The notes under the pieces: generated by a model
Told to the model about the DNA's origin: nothing
Database searches by the model: none
The model's input: only the letters and a program-made list of their open reading frames with translations
Part shown: in pieces, positions 5,916 through 12,385 of the stretch
Numbering within the stretch: position 1 is the first letter of the stretch
Layout of the letters: each line of letters opens with the position of its first letter
Origin: a virus
Strand: one strand, 5' to 3'
Length of the DNA: 43,801 nt
IMG/VR virus record: IMGVR_UViG_3300012926_000008
Span: 1 to 43,801 of that record
Program-made: the position numbers and the translations under genes

Positions 5916-5979
5916 GGCCAGATAGGTTCGCCGATGGATTGATCACCTGAGGCGTCGCCGTTCGATTCGGCGGATGGCC
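5916..5979 (+). ncRNA. tRNA-like element 1 (T-arm with partial acceptor stem)
   Basis: CGCCG-TTCGATT-CGGCG at 5956-5972 is a textbook T-arm. The seven bases after it (GATGGCC) pair over five positions with GGCCA at 5916-5920. Between them only AGGT/ACCT (5924-5927 with 5945-5948) could form another arm, so the element is about 64 bases, too short for a normal tRNA. It may be a remnant or an armless tRNA-like RNA. Confidence 0.4.
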
Positions 5980-6048
5980 GCTGCGGAGAAGTTGCTACGG
6001 AGAGACGGCCTGAAAGCCGACTCATGACCGTACTGGCTGTTGAAAGAC

Positions 6049-6068
6049 CGCTACCCGACGGGGTAGCG
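6049..6068 (+). terminator. Strong hairpin, possible terminator or processing site
   Basis: CGCTACCC pairs perfectly with GGGTAGCG around a GACG tetraloop, and TTTT occurs about 11 bases after the stem. The U-tract is too far for a textbook intrinsic terminator, so an RNA-processing or stabilising role is equally possible. Confidence 0.45.
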
Positions 6069-6182
6069 TCAGCCCAACTTTTCCCTTGAACCCTAGGGCA
6101 GCATGAACAGACATGCGCTCCGTGGATGCGGCCGCATGAAGCGGGGAGATTCAGTGCGATACTGACGCTAGGGGCTAGGTTG

Positions 6183-6223
6183 CCAACGTCCCATGCTCGC
6201 GAGAGTGTGTCTAAAAACGTTGG
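6183..6223 (+). repeat. 7-bp inverted repeat of acceptor-stem size
   Basis: CCAACGT at 6183-6189 pairs perfectly with ACGTTGG at 6217-6223. The 27-base interior contains the palindrome CTCGCGAG. It lies directly before tRNA-like element 2. Confidence 0.6.
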
Positions 6224-6224
6224 G

Positions 6225-6283
6225 GTGTGTGGCCGCTGCAGCGGACCGGTTAAGAGCGGGGTTCAAGTCCCCGCCCACACGCA
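6225..6283 (+). ncRNA. tRNA-like element 2, lacking an anticodon arm
   Basis: CGGGG-TTCAAGT-CCCCG (6257-6273) is a canonical T-arm. The next seven bases, CCCACAC (6274-6280), pair with GTGTGTG (6225-6231) at six of seven positions, followed by GCA. GGACCGGTTAAGAG (6243-6256) resembles a D-loop side. Only 25 bases lie between the acceptor 5' strand and the T-arm, so no normal anticodon arm fits. This is a truncated tRNA gene or a tRNA-like RNA. Confidence 0.5.
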
Positions 6284-6357
6284 AGGACGCCCACGGTCCG
6301 ATAACCGCTCCATCACAGTGGGGGTTAACTCCTAGTCGTCCTCCGGGACTGGCTAGG

Positions 6358-6456
6358 CTTGAACGTGGTCACGGCGACAAGGCCCGGTGTGGTTCATCCC
6401 TCCCGAACCCACGGACACCTGCCAGTAGACATCCTGGTTCGCCGTGACCGTTCAAG
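6358..6456 (+). repeat. Long imperfect inverted repeat (18 pairs, 2-base bulge)
   Basis: The arm at 6358-6377 pairs with 6439-6456 apart from a 2-base bulge (TG) in the left arm. The 61-base interior contains a second nested stem: GGTGT and GGTTC on the left with GAACC and ACACC on the right. Such a long near-perfect stem is unlikely by chance and indicates a folded RNA. Confidence 0.7.
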
Positions 6457-6602
6457 GGCCGGAAGATGCGGAAGTTGGGGCGGCTCCCATAGGTGGCGCA
6501 GCGGCTAGGGAATCGCTGGTTCGTCCTTCTCCCTAGCTGCGATAGGCCAGCATTCCGAGGCTGGGTTCCGGGTTCGATTCCCGGTGCCGCATCTTCCGGT
6601 CC
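6456..6602 (+). ncRNA. tRNA-like element 3 with extended closing stem
   Basis: A 16-pair stem (6456-6471 with 6587-6602, one G-T pair) closes an interior with a TGGG/CCCA hairpin, a long bulged stem (CGCAG and CTAGGGA with TCCCTAG and CTGCG), CCAGC-ATTCCGAG-GCTGG (6548-6565) and the T-arm CCGGG-TTCGATT-CCCGG (6568-6584). The order resembles a tRNA carrying an insertion. An alternative 7-base acceptor (6467-6473 with 6585-6591) has one mismatch. No CCA is encoded. The anticodon cannot be assigned with confidence. Confidence 0.5.
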
Positions 6603-6631
6603 TTTGACTACCGGTCAACTATGATCAGTGC
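6603..6631 (+). promoter_or_regulatory. Operator copy 4 and leaderless terminase promoter
   Basis: The perfect palindrome TTGACTACCGGTCAA (6604-6618) lies immediately before TATGAT (6620-6625), the best -10 in the window. Six bases later is the terminase ATG (6632). The palindrome sits between the -35 and -10 positions rather than supplying the -35, so a bound protein would block polymerase. No ribosome site exists, so the mRNA is probably leaderless. Confidence 0.7.
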
Positions 6632-9157
6632 ATGACTGCTGGCCGCCTTTCCGTGTGGGAGATGGCCGCCGCGAAGCTGGAGGGAACGCTGCGACTCGCG
6701 AAAGACGCGGCGACACCCGGCGAACTGGCCGGGATTCTTGACCCGCAGACTGTGCAAACCCCCGCATTGGAGCTGATCGACCAGCGGCTAGTTGAGGCCA
6801 GTAAGCCGTACGGTCGGCTGATGGTGGCGCTGGCACCTCAGGAAGGTAAGGCTCTCGCCCTAGATACGCCTGTGGCTACCGTTGACGGCTGGTCCACGAT
6901 GGGCGCGCTTCGGGTCGGCGACCAAGTTTTCGACCGCAACGGCGACCCCTGCGCGGTCACGTGGCTGTCTCCGGTCTGGACTGACCGCCCCTGCTACACG
7001 GTGCGTGCCGGTGATGGTGAGGCCATCGTGGCAGATGCTGCACACGAGTGGATCGGGAAGGTCTCTCGCAACAACCCCCGTGAGCGAGTGCACGAGACAA
7101 CTGACCTAGCCATTCGGCGAGCCAAAAACTTCCAGATCACGGGTCCCGCTTCTCTTAATCTGCCCGACGTTGATGTACCGCTAGACCCCTACGTTCTTGG
7201 CGTCTGGCTAGGAGACGGTCACTCACTAGGCGCTCGCCTAACCAGCCATTTAGACGATGTGGCAGTGCGTGACCGACTTGCGGATGCTGGTTGGCCTGTC
7301 CGAAAAGATCAGTCCAAGTACGGCTACAGTTTCGCCGCTGCGCATGAACAGGGCCCCAAGGGCAGCCGCTTCCGTCAGGCCCTAAAGCAACTCGACTTGA
7401 TCCAAAATAAGCACATCCCCACTGCTTACTTGCGTGGATCAGAGAAGCAGAGGCTAGCCCTGCTTCAGGGCCTAGTGGACACCGATGGGTACGTCGACCC
7501 GCGAGGTCAAGTGGAGTTCTGCACCATGTCTCGCCGGATCGCTGAAGACGTCGTGCATCTCGTGTTCAGCCTTGGCGCTAAGGCCACTCTCCGAACGGGC
7601 CGGGCAACTCTCAACGGCAAAGATTGCGGCGAGAAGTACCGCGTGAGGTTCTTCCGCAAGGGCGCTGCGCACCTGCCCCGCAAGGCTGAGCGGTGTGCAG
7701 ACTCAAGTGTTGCCCGAGTCCGGTACGTCTGGGCTGAGGAATCCGCATCGGTCCCCGTCCGATGCATAGAGGTCGACAGCGCGGACCACACGTTCCTAGC
7801 TGGACGCACCCTACTGCCAACCCGAAACAGCACGCGTTGCGCGATGTACTTCCCGCTGTGGCTGCTGATGCGAAACCCGGATCTGCGGATCGCTATCGCC
7901 TCCTACGAGTCGACGATCGCCCGTCGCTGGGGTCGCGCCATCCGCAACCTGATCATCTCCCATCCGGAACTCGGGTTGAAGGTGAAAGGCGACACGGCTG
8001 CTGCGCATGAGTGGGCGTTGGACGGGAAGCATCCGAAAGACAGCAAGGGTTACGAGTCGCCGCATCGTGGTGGCCTGATCACTGCCGGGTTGGATGCTGC
8101 GATCACCGGGCGACCCGTAGATGTGTTGATCATCGATGACCCAGTGAAGGACCGTGCGCAAGCCGAGTCGCAGGTGTACCGGGAACGTGCATGGGACTGG
8201 TGGACCGACGCCGCGCGTCCCCGGTTCGGGCCGGGTGCGATCGTGGTGGTGGTGCAAACACGTTGGCATGAGGACGACTTGACGGGGCGTCTACAGGTCC
8301 GTGACGCTGACACGTGGACCGTGCTGAACGTCCCCACACAGGCAGACCATCGGCCCGAGAAAGGCGAGACAGACCCGTTAGGGCGCGAACCGGGCGAGTA
8401 CATGATCTCAGCTCGCGGTAACCGCATGCCGGACTGGCTCGCCCAGCAGAAATCCCCATCCACATGGGCGGCGCTGTATCAGGGGAAACCAGCGCCGGCT
8501 GAGGGCACGCTGCTGAAACGGCCGTACTGGGTGTACTACGACACCCCGAAAGCGATCCGGCAGCCGGACGGCACGATGCTCGCGCTCGGCGCCGATGAGG
8601 TGATCCAGTCGTGGGACTGCGCATTCAAAGACACGAAAGCCTCCGACTACGTGGTGTGCCAGGTGTGGGGACGTTGGGGTAACGACGCGTACCTGCTGGA
8701 TCAGGTGCATGAACGGTTGTCGTTCACAGGCACCGTGGAGGCAGTGAAACGCGTCTCGAAGGAGTGGCCGCAAACCCGGTTGAAGCTCGTGGAGGACAAG
8801 GCGAACGGTACCGCCGTAATCGACCATCTGCGGCGGGAGGTCACGGGGCTCGTGCCGGTGCAGGTGAGGGACGGCAAGTACGCCCGAGCGGTCGCGGTGT
8901 CGCCGTTCATCGAGTCGCGGCACGCGTTCATCCCGTCAGAGAATCTGTCCCGATGGGTGCAGGGCTTCGTCGATGAGTGCGCGACGTTCCCGAACAGCAC
9001 CAACGATGACCAGGTTGATGCCATGACGCAAGCTCTAGACCGACTACTCGGCCATCCGGTGAAGGTGCTGGTTCGTCGCCCTCCGCAGCAGTTGAATTTG
9101 CCGTCGGGGGTGGGTGCGGCGCTGGGTGGGCAGGTGCTAGGTAACCGATACCGCTAG
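6632..9157 (+). CDS. terL: Terminase large subunit with in-frame intein
   Basis: The precursor has 841 residues. Removing residues 74-399 leaves a 515-residue terminase, a normal length. The packaging ATPase has a split P-loop (APQEGK at 68-73, joined to STRC at 400-403 after splicing), Walker B VDVLIIDD (496-503) and the coupling motif VVVVQTRWHEDDL. The C-terminal RNase H-like nuclease shows D662 (SWDCAFKD), E721 (LVEDKANG) and D796 (NDDQVDAM). The protein pumps DNA into the prohead through the portal and cuts concatemers. It has its own leaderless promoter. No small terminase gene is obvious nearby. The protein is inactive unless the intein is excised. Confidence 0.95.
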   Translation: MTAGRLSVWEMAAAKLEGTLRLAKDAATPGELAGILDPQTVQTPALELIDQRLVEASKPYGRLMVALAPQEGKALALDTPVATVDGWSTMGALRVGDQVFDRNGDPCAVTWLSPVWTDRPCYTVRAGDGEAIVADAAHEWIGKVSRNNPRERVHETTDLAIRRAKNFQITGPASLNLPDVDVPLDPYVLGVWLGDGHSLGARLTSHLDDVAVRDRLADAGWPVRKDQSKYGYSFAAAHEQGPKGSRFRQALKQLDLIQNKHIPTAYLRGSEKQRLALLQGLVDTDGYVDPRGQVEFCTMSRRIAEDVVHLVFSLGAKATLRTGRATLNGKDCGEKYRVRFFRKGAAHLPRKAERCADSSVARVRYVWAEESASVPVRCIEVDSADHTFLAGRTLLPTRNSTRCAMYFPLWLLMRNPDLRIAIASYESTIARRWGRAIRNLIISHPELGLKVKGDTAAAHEWALDGKHPKDSKGYESPHRGGLITAGLDAAITGRPVDVLIIDDPVKDRAQAESQVYRERAWDWWTDAARPRFGPGAIVVVVQTRWHEDDLTGRLQVRDADTWTVLNVPTQADHRPEKGETDPLGREPGEYMISARGNRMPDWLAQQKSPSTWAALYQGKPAPAEGTLLKRPYWVYYDTPKAIRQPDGTMLALGADEVIQSWDCAFKDTKASDYVVCQVWGRWGNDAYLLDQVHERLSFTGTVEAVKRVSKEWPQTRLKLVEDKANGTAVIDHLRREVTGLVPVQVRDGKYARAVAVSPFIESRHAFIPSENLSRWVQGFVDECATFPNSTNDDQVDAMTQALDRLLGHPVKVLVRRPPQQLNLPSGVGAALGGQVLGNRYR
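6851..7828 (+). mobile_element. Intein with LAGLIDADG homing endonuclease, class 3 features
   Basis: Residues 74-399 of the terminase precursor (326 aa) interrupt the P-loop between Lys73 and Ser400. The intein starts with Ala74, not Cys or Ser, and ends PTRN with Asn399 before the Ser nucleophile. W140 after the block B His138 (AAHEW), C378 in block F (VRCIEVD) and T397 in block G form the W-C-T set that defines class 3 inteins, which splice through the block F Cys. VLGVWLGDG (188-196) and LLQGLVDTDG (277-286) are the two LAGLIDADG motifs of the endonuclease. Assignment is by motif only. Confidence 0.9.
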
Positions 9158-9160
9158 CCC

Positions 9161-9230
9161 TTGACTACTAGTCAATAGCCCTGTAGGTTTGCCGGGAATA
9201 GCAAACATCCACTACCGGGAGGAATCCCCC
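9161..9230 (+). promoter_or_regulatory. Operator-promoter copy 5
   Basis: The perfect palindrome TTGACTACTAGTCAA (9161-9175) supplies a TTGACT -35. TAGGTT follows after exactly 17 bases (9184-9189). Transcription from about 9196 gives a short leader with GGGAGGA before the ATG at 9231. It begins four bases after the terminase stop. Confidence 0.75.
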
Positions 9231-9440
9231 ATGCACGCCCTGCTTCTGCTCGCGCTGCTCCACCGAACCCCCGCGCCTGCCCCCGCCCGGCCAACGAACC
9301 CCGTGACGATCATCATCACGAATCCGCCGCCCGTGAGCCCCTGGCCCGGTGCGGGGCATCAAACCCCGCCGCCGTCCCCGCGCTGCCACCATCACCCGCA
9401 TCGTCATCACCACGGACACCGCCACCACCCTCACCACTGA
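9231..9440 (+). CDS. Small secreted or anchored protein with His-rich tail
   Basis: The product has 69 residues. The ATG at 9231 follows GGGAGGA with good spacing, so it is preferred over the in-frame ATG at 9189, which lies on the predicted -10. Residues 2-10 (HALLLLALL) are hydrophobic and the middle is Pro-rich. The last 18 residues from CHHHPH onward are mostly His, a plausible metal-binding tail. The short hydrophobic start might be a weak signal or anchor. No family is recognised. Confidence 0.65.
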   Translation: MHALLLLALLHRTPAPAPARPTNPVTIIITNPPPVSPWPGAGHQTPPPSPRCHHHPHRHHHGHRHHPHH

Positions 9441-9498
9441 ACCTGACCCCGCCCTAAAAACCTCATTCCTCATTCCTCGATTTACTTTGGAGACAGTC

Positions 9499-10113
9499 AT
9501 GCCCGAGCAGTACCCGTATCAGCAGTTCGGTGGCCAATTCCCGCCACCCCCGCCCGTGAAGAAAAACCGGCATTGGGTCCGGTGGACGCTTGTAGGGGTG
9601 GTTGTGTTCGTGGTGGCCGCTGGTGTCGGTAGCGCAGCGTCGAGTGGGAAGAAGCAGGCCGCGCGTGTCGCCACAACCCACACGGAGCCGTCCACATCCG
9701 CCCCGGCAGCCCCCGAACGCACGCCGGAGACGACGAGCGAAGCACCACCGCCGCCTGCTACTCCGGACCCGGCTGGGACTGTCACCGGCACTTGCGCGTA
9801 CGAACTGTCCTCCGACCTCGACAACTACGAGACGCACGCAGCGGACTTGAACGCTGAGGTTGACGTGGAGAACACGGGCAACGTCGGCATCGTCCTCACC
9901 GTGACCGTCACCTACCCCCAACTGGCGCACCCGTCGATCGTCATGACGAAGAAAGTGAACGTGCCGTACGGGCAGACCGTGACGGTTCCGTTCACCCGCC
10001 CGATCACGCAGTCGCAGGTGTCGCGTCTGCAGGATTGGCAGTCCGGCCACGACTTCGACGACGGCTGCAAGTACAAGGGGACGATCGTCGACACCTACGG
10101 CCCGGCCCACTAA
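9499..10113 (+). CDS. Membrane-anchored protein with extracytoplasmic beta domain
   Basis: The product has 204 residues; the ATG at 9499 follows TTGGAGA. It has a Pro/Gln-rich cytoplasmic start (QFPPPPPVKKNRHW), a transmembrane helix (about residues 31-50), a Ser/Thr/Pro linker and a C-terminal beta-rich domain (about 96-204) with two cysteines. Phrases like VDVENTGNVGIVLTVTVTYP recall FxLYD-type domains of actinobacterial cell-surface proteins. It may be a superinfection-exclusion or surface protein; that is speculative. Confidence 0.7.
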   Translation: MPEQYPYQQFGGQFPPPPPVKKNRHWVRWTLVGVVVFVVAAGVGSAASSGKKQAARVATTHTEPSTSAPAAPERTPETTSEAPPPPATPDPAGTVTGTCAYELSSDLDNYETHAADLNAEVDVENTGNVGIVLTVTVTYPQLAHPSIVMTKKVNVPYGQTVTVPFTRPITQSQVSRLQDWQSGHDFDDGCKYKGTIVDTYGPAH

Positions 10114-10155
10114 CTCCCTTGACTAGTAGTCACTAGCGGTCTAGTGTTTTCGGTT
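10114..10155 (+). promoter_or_regulatory. Operator-promoter copy 6, leaderless
   Basis: TTGACTAGTAGTCAC (10119-10133) provides a TTGACT -35. TAGTGT follows after exactly 17 bases (10142-10147) and the ATG at 10156 comes 8 bases later. Transcription would start one or two bases before the ATG. This is one of the clearest consensus promoters in the window. Confidence 0.75.
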
Positions 10156-10353
10156 ATGACCACCACCCAGGGAGTCGCGTTCAACCATCCGGTTGCGGCC
10201 CTGATCGTCGGGCTGGTGTGGCTGATCGCAGCGATCGTGTTCGCTCTGGTCATGGCCTGCGTGTACACCTGCTACGGGGTTGTGGTTGGTGCCCAGTGGG
10301 GGTACGGGCGGTGGGCCGGACGGTACCGGGGTAGCCACCGGGAGACAGCGTGA
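10156..10353 (+). CDS. Small membrane protein, 65 aa
   Basis: A long hydrophobic stretch (about residues 14-47, AALIVGLVWLIAAIVFALVM onward) could form one or two membrane helices. A short Arg/Gly-rich tail follows. The ATG at 10156 is chosen because it lies at the predicted transcription start; an upstream in-frame GTG overlaps the -10. The gene overlaps another small membrane protein as GTGA, so the two may form a complex. Function is unknown. Confidence 0.7.
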   Translation: MTTTQGVAFNHPVAALIVGLVWLIAAIVFALVMACVYTCYGVVVGAQWGYGRWAGRYRGSHRETA

Positions 10354-10547
10354 CCAACGATCCTAAGTTGATGATGCTGGTGGATTCACTGTTCACGAGC
10401 CTGTGGCTGTTTGTCACACTGATCGGTGACTTCCGGCCCGTCTGGCTGTACATCATGTGGACGGTGGCGCTGAGCCTCGGGTGGGCTTGCACTGGCCTGT
10501 TGTGGTGGCTCGGCCGCAAACTGGATCACCTGCGGGGCCTGCAATGA
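10350..10547 (+). CDS. Small two-helix membrane protein, 65 aa
   Basis: The GTG at 10350 overlaps the previous stop. Two hydrophobic segments, LFTSLWLFVTLIG (about 14-26) and WLYIMWTVALSLGWACTGLL (about 32-51), are joined by a short loop, followed by a basic GRKLDHLRG end. The size resembles small holin-like or exclusion proteins, but it is far from the lysis genes. It overlaps the next gene as ATGA. Confidence 0.65.
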   Translation: MTNDPKLMMLVDSLFTSLWLFVTLIGDFRPVWLYIMWTVALSLGWACTGLLWWLGRKLDHLRGLQ

Positions 10548-11110
10548 CGGTTTGGCTCACCTCTGATCAGCATTTCGGGCATCGTCTGGTCAGTGGGTTG
10601 CGGGGGTTCGGTGAGGACACCGCTGCCCACGATCAGGCGCTCTGCGACAACTGGGCCGACACGGTTCGTGCCGGGGATCAAGTGTGGGTGTTGGGTGATC
10701 TCGCGATGGGTAAGCCGGATGCGGCGCTCGGGATGCTCGGGAAACTTCCCGGCGTGAAGCATCTGATCCCCGGGAATCACGACACGTGCCATCCGATGCA
10801 CCGTGAATCGTTCAAGCATCAACGCACCTACATGGGCGTGTTTGAGTCGGTGCAGATGGCGGCACGGCGGAAAGTGAACGGGCAGGTTGTGTTGCTGTCA
10901 CATTTGCCGTACACGACGGATCGTGGATTCGAGGCGCGGTACCCACAGTGGCGCCTACCCGACCTTGGGGAGTGGTTGTTCCACGGCCACACTCATTCGA
11001 AAGAGCAGGTGACCAGCGGCCACGAACTGCATGTGGGTGTTGACGCGTGGGATCTGAAACCGGTGTCGTTGGAGACACTGGCCAAACTGATGCGGGGTGA
11101 GACGTGGTGA
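10544..11110 (+). CDS. Calcineurin-like metallophosphoesterase
   Basis: The product has 188 residues from the ATG in an ATGA overlap. The five metal-binding blocks of the family appear in order: SDQHFGH (5-11), VLGDLAMG (about 48-55), PGNHD, LSHLPY and HGHTHS. These place two metal ions and hydrolyse phosphoesters. It resembles the small single-domain phosphoesterases common in phages; the substrate (nucleotide, RNA end or DNA) cannot be told. No signal peptide is present, so it is cytoplasmic. Confidence 0.9.
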   Translation: MTVWLTSDQHFGHRLVSGLRGFGEDTAAHDQALCDNWADTVRAGDQVWVLGDLAMGKPDAALGMLGKLPGVKHLIPGNHDTCHPMHRESFKHQRTYMGVFESVQMAARRKVNGQVVLLSHLPYTTDRGFEARYPQWRLPDLGEWLFHGHTHSKEQVTSGHELHVGVDAWDLKPVSLETLAKLMRGETW

Positions 11111-11271
11111 CCCAGTGGCGTAAGGCGACCCGTGTGGAGCTCGTAGCGGAGATCGACCGCCTGACCCGGGTGAACGCCGAGATCCGGGCTGAACTCGCGC
11201 TGAGGGACGCGTCGGACGGCACAGCGATGGTCGTGGGGCAGCATCTCATCCGTGCCGCGTTCAGCGACTAG
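11107..11271 (+). CDS. Small helical protein, 54 aa
   Basis: The GTG at 11107 overlaps the previous TGA and the frame ends with TAG at 11269-11271. The product is mostly one amphipathic helix (VELVAEIDRLTRVNAEIRAE), probably a coiled coil. It is coupled to the phosphoesterase. The stop codon is also the first three bases of the TAGACT -10-like hexamer for the next gene. Confidence 0.6.
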   Translation: MTQWRKATRVELVAEIDRLTRVNAEIRAELALRDASDGTAMVVGQHLIRAAFSD

Positions 11272-11280
11272 ACTCAAGCC
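11265..11280 (+). promoter_or_regulatory. Candidate leaderless -10 element
   Basis: TAGACT (11269-11274) ends 6 bases before the GTG at 11281, and no ribosome site is present. No -35 is evident. Because TAG is the previous stop codon, chance is a real alternative. Confidence 0.4.
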
Positions 11281-11595
11281 GTGACCGACGTCGTCATCCA
11301 ACTCGACTTGTTCCCAGCTAGCGCGCTGTTAGCTGAGTCGGGGACCACGTTCATGAACACGCGGGTTGCTGTCGTTGACGGCAACGTAGAGGTGTGGCGG
11401 AACGAATACCCGGCACCTGTGGTCGTGTTCACGGCGCCGCTCACCTCATTCGAGGGCAATGTTCGTACCGGGTACACGTTGCACACGGACGCAGGGACGG
11501 TGATCGCCGGTAGGGACGGCGGATGCGGATGCGGCGCCACACTCGGCACTGTTGATCTTTGGGCCGGTAAGCGAAGAATTAACACCTCCCTGTAG
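11281..11595 (+). CDS. Hypothetical beta-rich protein, 104 aa
   Basis: The frame starts with GTG at 11281. The product is beta-rich (TDVVIQLDLFPASALLA, NVEVWRNEYPAPVVVFTAPL) with a CGCG motif near residue 82 and a basic end. It has no catalytic signature or membrane segment. It is the last gene before operator copy 7. Confidence 0.6.
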   Translation: MTDVVIQLDLFPASALLAESGTTFMNTRVAVVDGNVEVWRNEYPAPVVVFTAPLTSFEGNVRTGYTLHTDAGTVIAGRDGGCGCGATLGTVDLWAGKRRINTSL

Positions 11596-11828
11596 CCCTT
11601 GACTGGTAGTCACGACTGCCGTTAAGCTTCGGGGTGTTCCCTTCCCTCTAGGCGTCAAACCTTCGGGCGGCGCAGGGAAGACGGAAAGCTGAGGCCCCGG
11701 GACGCGCACTTTGGGGATTGTGGGTCTAGCGTCCCGGGGTTTCCGCATACAAGCGGTGTCCTACGTACTTTCTGCCGTGGCATGGCCTACGATGCGCGGT
11801 AACGGTACCCCCGAAGGAGACTTCTGCT
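11596..11828 (+). promoter_or_regulatory. Operator-promoter copy 7 and long structured leader
   Basis: TTGACTGGTAGTCAC (11599-11613) supplies TTGACT; TAAGCT (11623-11628) follows after 18 bases. The leader to the ATG at 11829 is then about 195 bases, unlike the leaderless units. It contains a perfect 11-bp inverted repeat (11695-11705 with 11729-11739) followed by TTT, plus TTCCC/GGGAA pairing upstream. GAAGGAGA precedes the ATG. The hairpin may act as an attenuator, processing site or stabiliser. Confidence 0.6.
11695..11739 (+). terminator. Leader hairpin, possible attenuator
   Basis: CCCCGGGACGC pairs perfectly with GCGTCCCGGGG across a 23-base loop and is followed by TTTCC. The stem is very stable but the U-run is only three bases, so full termination is doubtful. 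Confidence 0.5.
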
Positions 11829-12350
11829 ATGGCACGCTATTCCACCTCCGTCGTGTCCCAGACGGCCCAACTCGCTGGCGCCAATGCGACCACCACCGTC
11901 AACGGCTACATCGGCTATTGGGGCGGTTCCGCTACGGCGGGGTTCCGTCTGCGCCGCGTCGGTATCGGACTGCTGACCACGACTGCTGTGGTTCCGACGT
12001 CGCAGCAGTTCGCGGTGGCGATCCACCGGCAGACCGTCGCCCCCGCCGGCACCGGCCTCGCTGCCGCCGTACTCGGGCAGCCGTTGGAGACGCACACCCT
12101 GCAAACCGACCCCACCACGGGGATCATCGTTACCACCGCGACGACGATCGGCACCACCGGCCCCACCGTCGCAGCGAACCCGCTGTTCACGATCACCGGC
12201 AACACCCAGTCCTACCTGCCCGAATGGTGGGAGGCCTACGACGAGCTGATCTGCCCGATCGGCACCGCGAACGGCATCGCGTTCGTCAACATCGGTAACA
12301 CCCTGCCCGCTGGGCACTTCATCAAACTGTCCGTCGAGATCGAAGTCTGA
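11829..12350 (+). CDS. Probable virion protein, 173 aa
   Basis: The product starts MARYSTSVVSQTAQLAGANA and is Thr/Ala/Gly-rich with alternating strands and no charged core, as in tail or head accessory proteins. Its composition (TTTTGxxxVAA, IGTANGIAFVNIGNTLPAGH) resembles the minor virion protein at 22227-22781 on the other strand. A GAAGGAGA ribosome site lies 8-9 bases upstream. It leads a three-gene unit with the repeat protein and a beta-rich protein, just upstream of the glycosylation cassette, so it may be a glycosylated surface protein; this is inference. Confidence 0.6.
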   Translation: MARYSTSVVSQTAQLAGANATTTVNGYIGYWGGSATAGFRLRRVGIGLLTTTAVVPTSQQFAVAIHRQTVAPAGTGLAAAVLGQPLETHTLQTDPTTGIIVTTATTIGTTGPTVAANPLFTITGNTQSYLPEWWEAYDELICPIGTANGIAFVNIGNTLPAGHFIKLSVEIEV

Positions 12351-12385
12351 CCGTAGCTCGAACCGCGAGAGGGGCGCTGGTTTAG

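Larger units (their letters stand above)
5857..6602 (+). ncRNA. Structured gene-free region with three tRNA T-arm-like hairpins
   Basis: About 750 bases have no convincing ORF but contain dense inverted repeats on the scale of tRNA arms: 5858-5867 with 5905-5914, 6049-6056 with 6061-6068, 6183-6189 with 6217-6223, 6358-6377 with 6439-6456 (18 pairs, 2-base bulge) and 6456-6471 with 6587-6602 (16 pairs). Three hairpins have 5-bp stems and 7-base T-loops (TTCGATT, TTCAAGT, TTCGATT). None folds into a standard cloverleaf by eye. Degenerate or interrupted tRNAs, tRNA-like RNAs or a regulatory RNA are all possible. Confidence 0.55.

Noticed and set aside
6126-6447. Short plus-strand ORFs within 6126-6447
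   Set aside because: They cross perfect inverted repeats, lack ribosome sites and have no protein features; the stretch is better explained as structured RNA.
6632-7850. Insertion as a group I intron instead of an intein
   Set aside because: The frame is open throughout and intein blocks A, B, F and G with LAGLIDADG motifs are present, so splicing is at protein level.
9463-10110. 215-residue minus-strand ORF
   Set aside because: It is antisense to the membrane-anchored protein at 9499, which has a promoter-side position, ribosome site and recognisable architecture.
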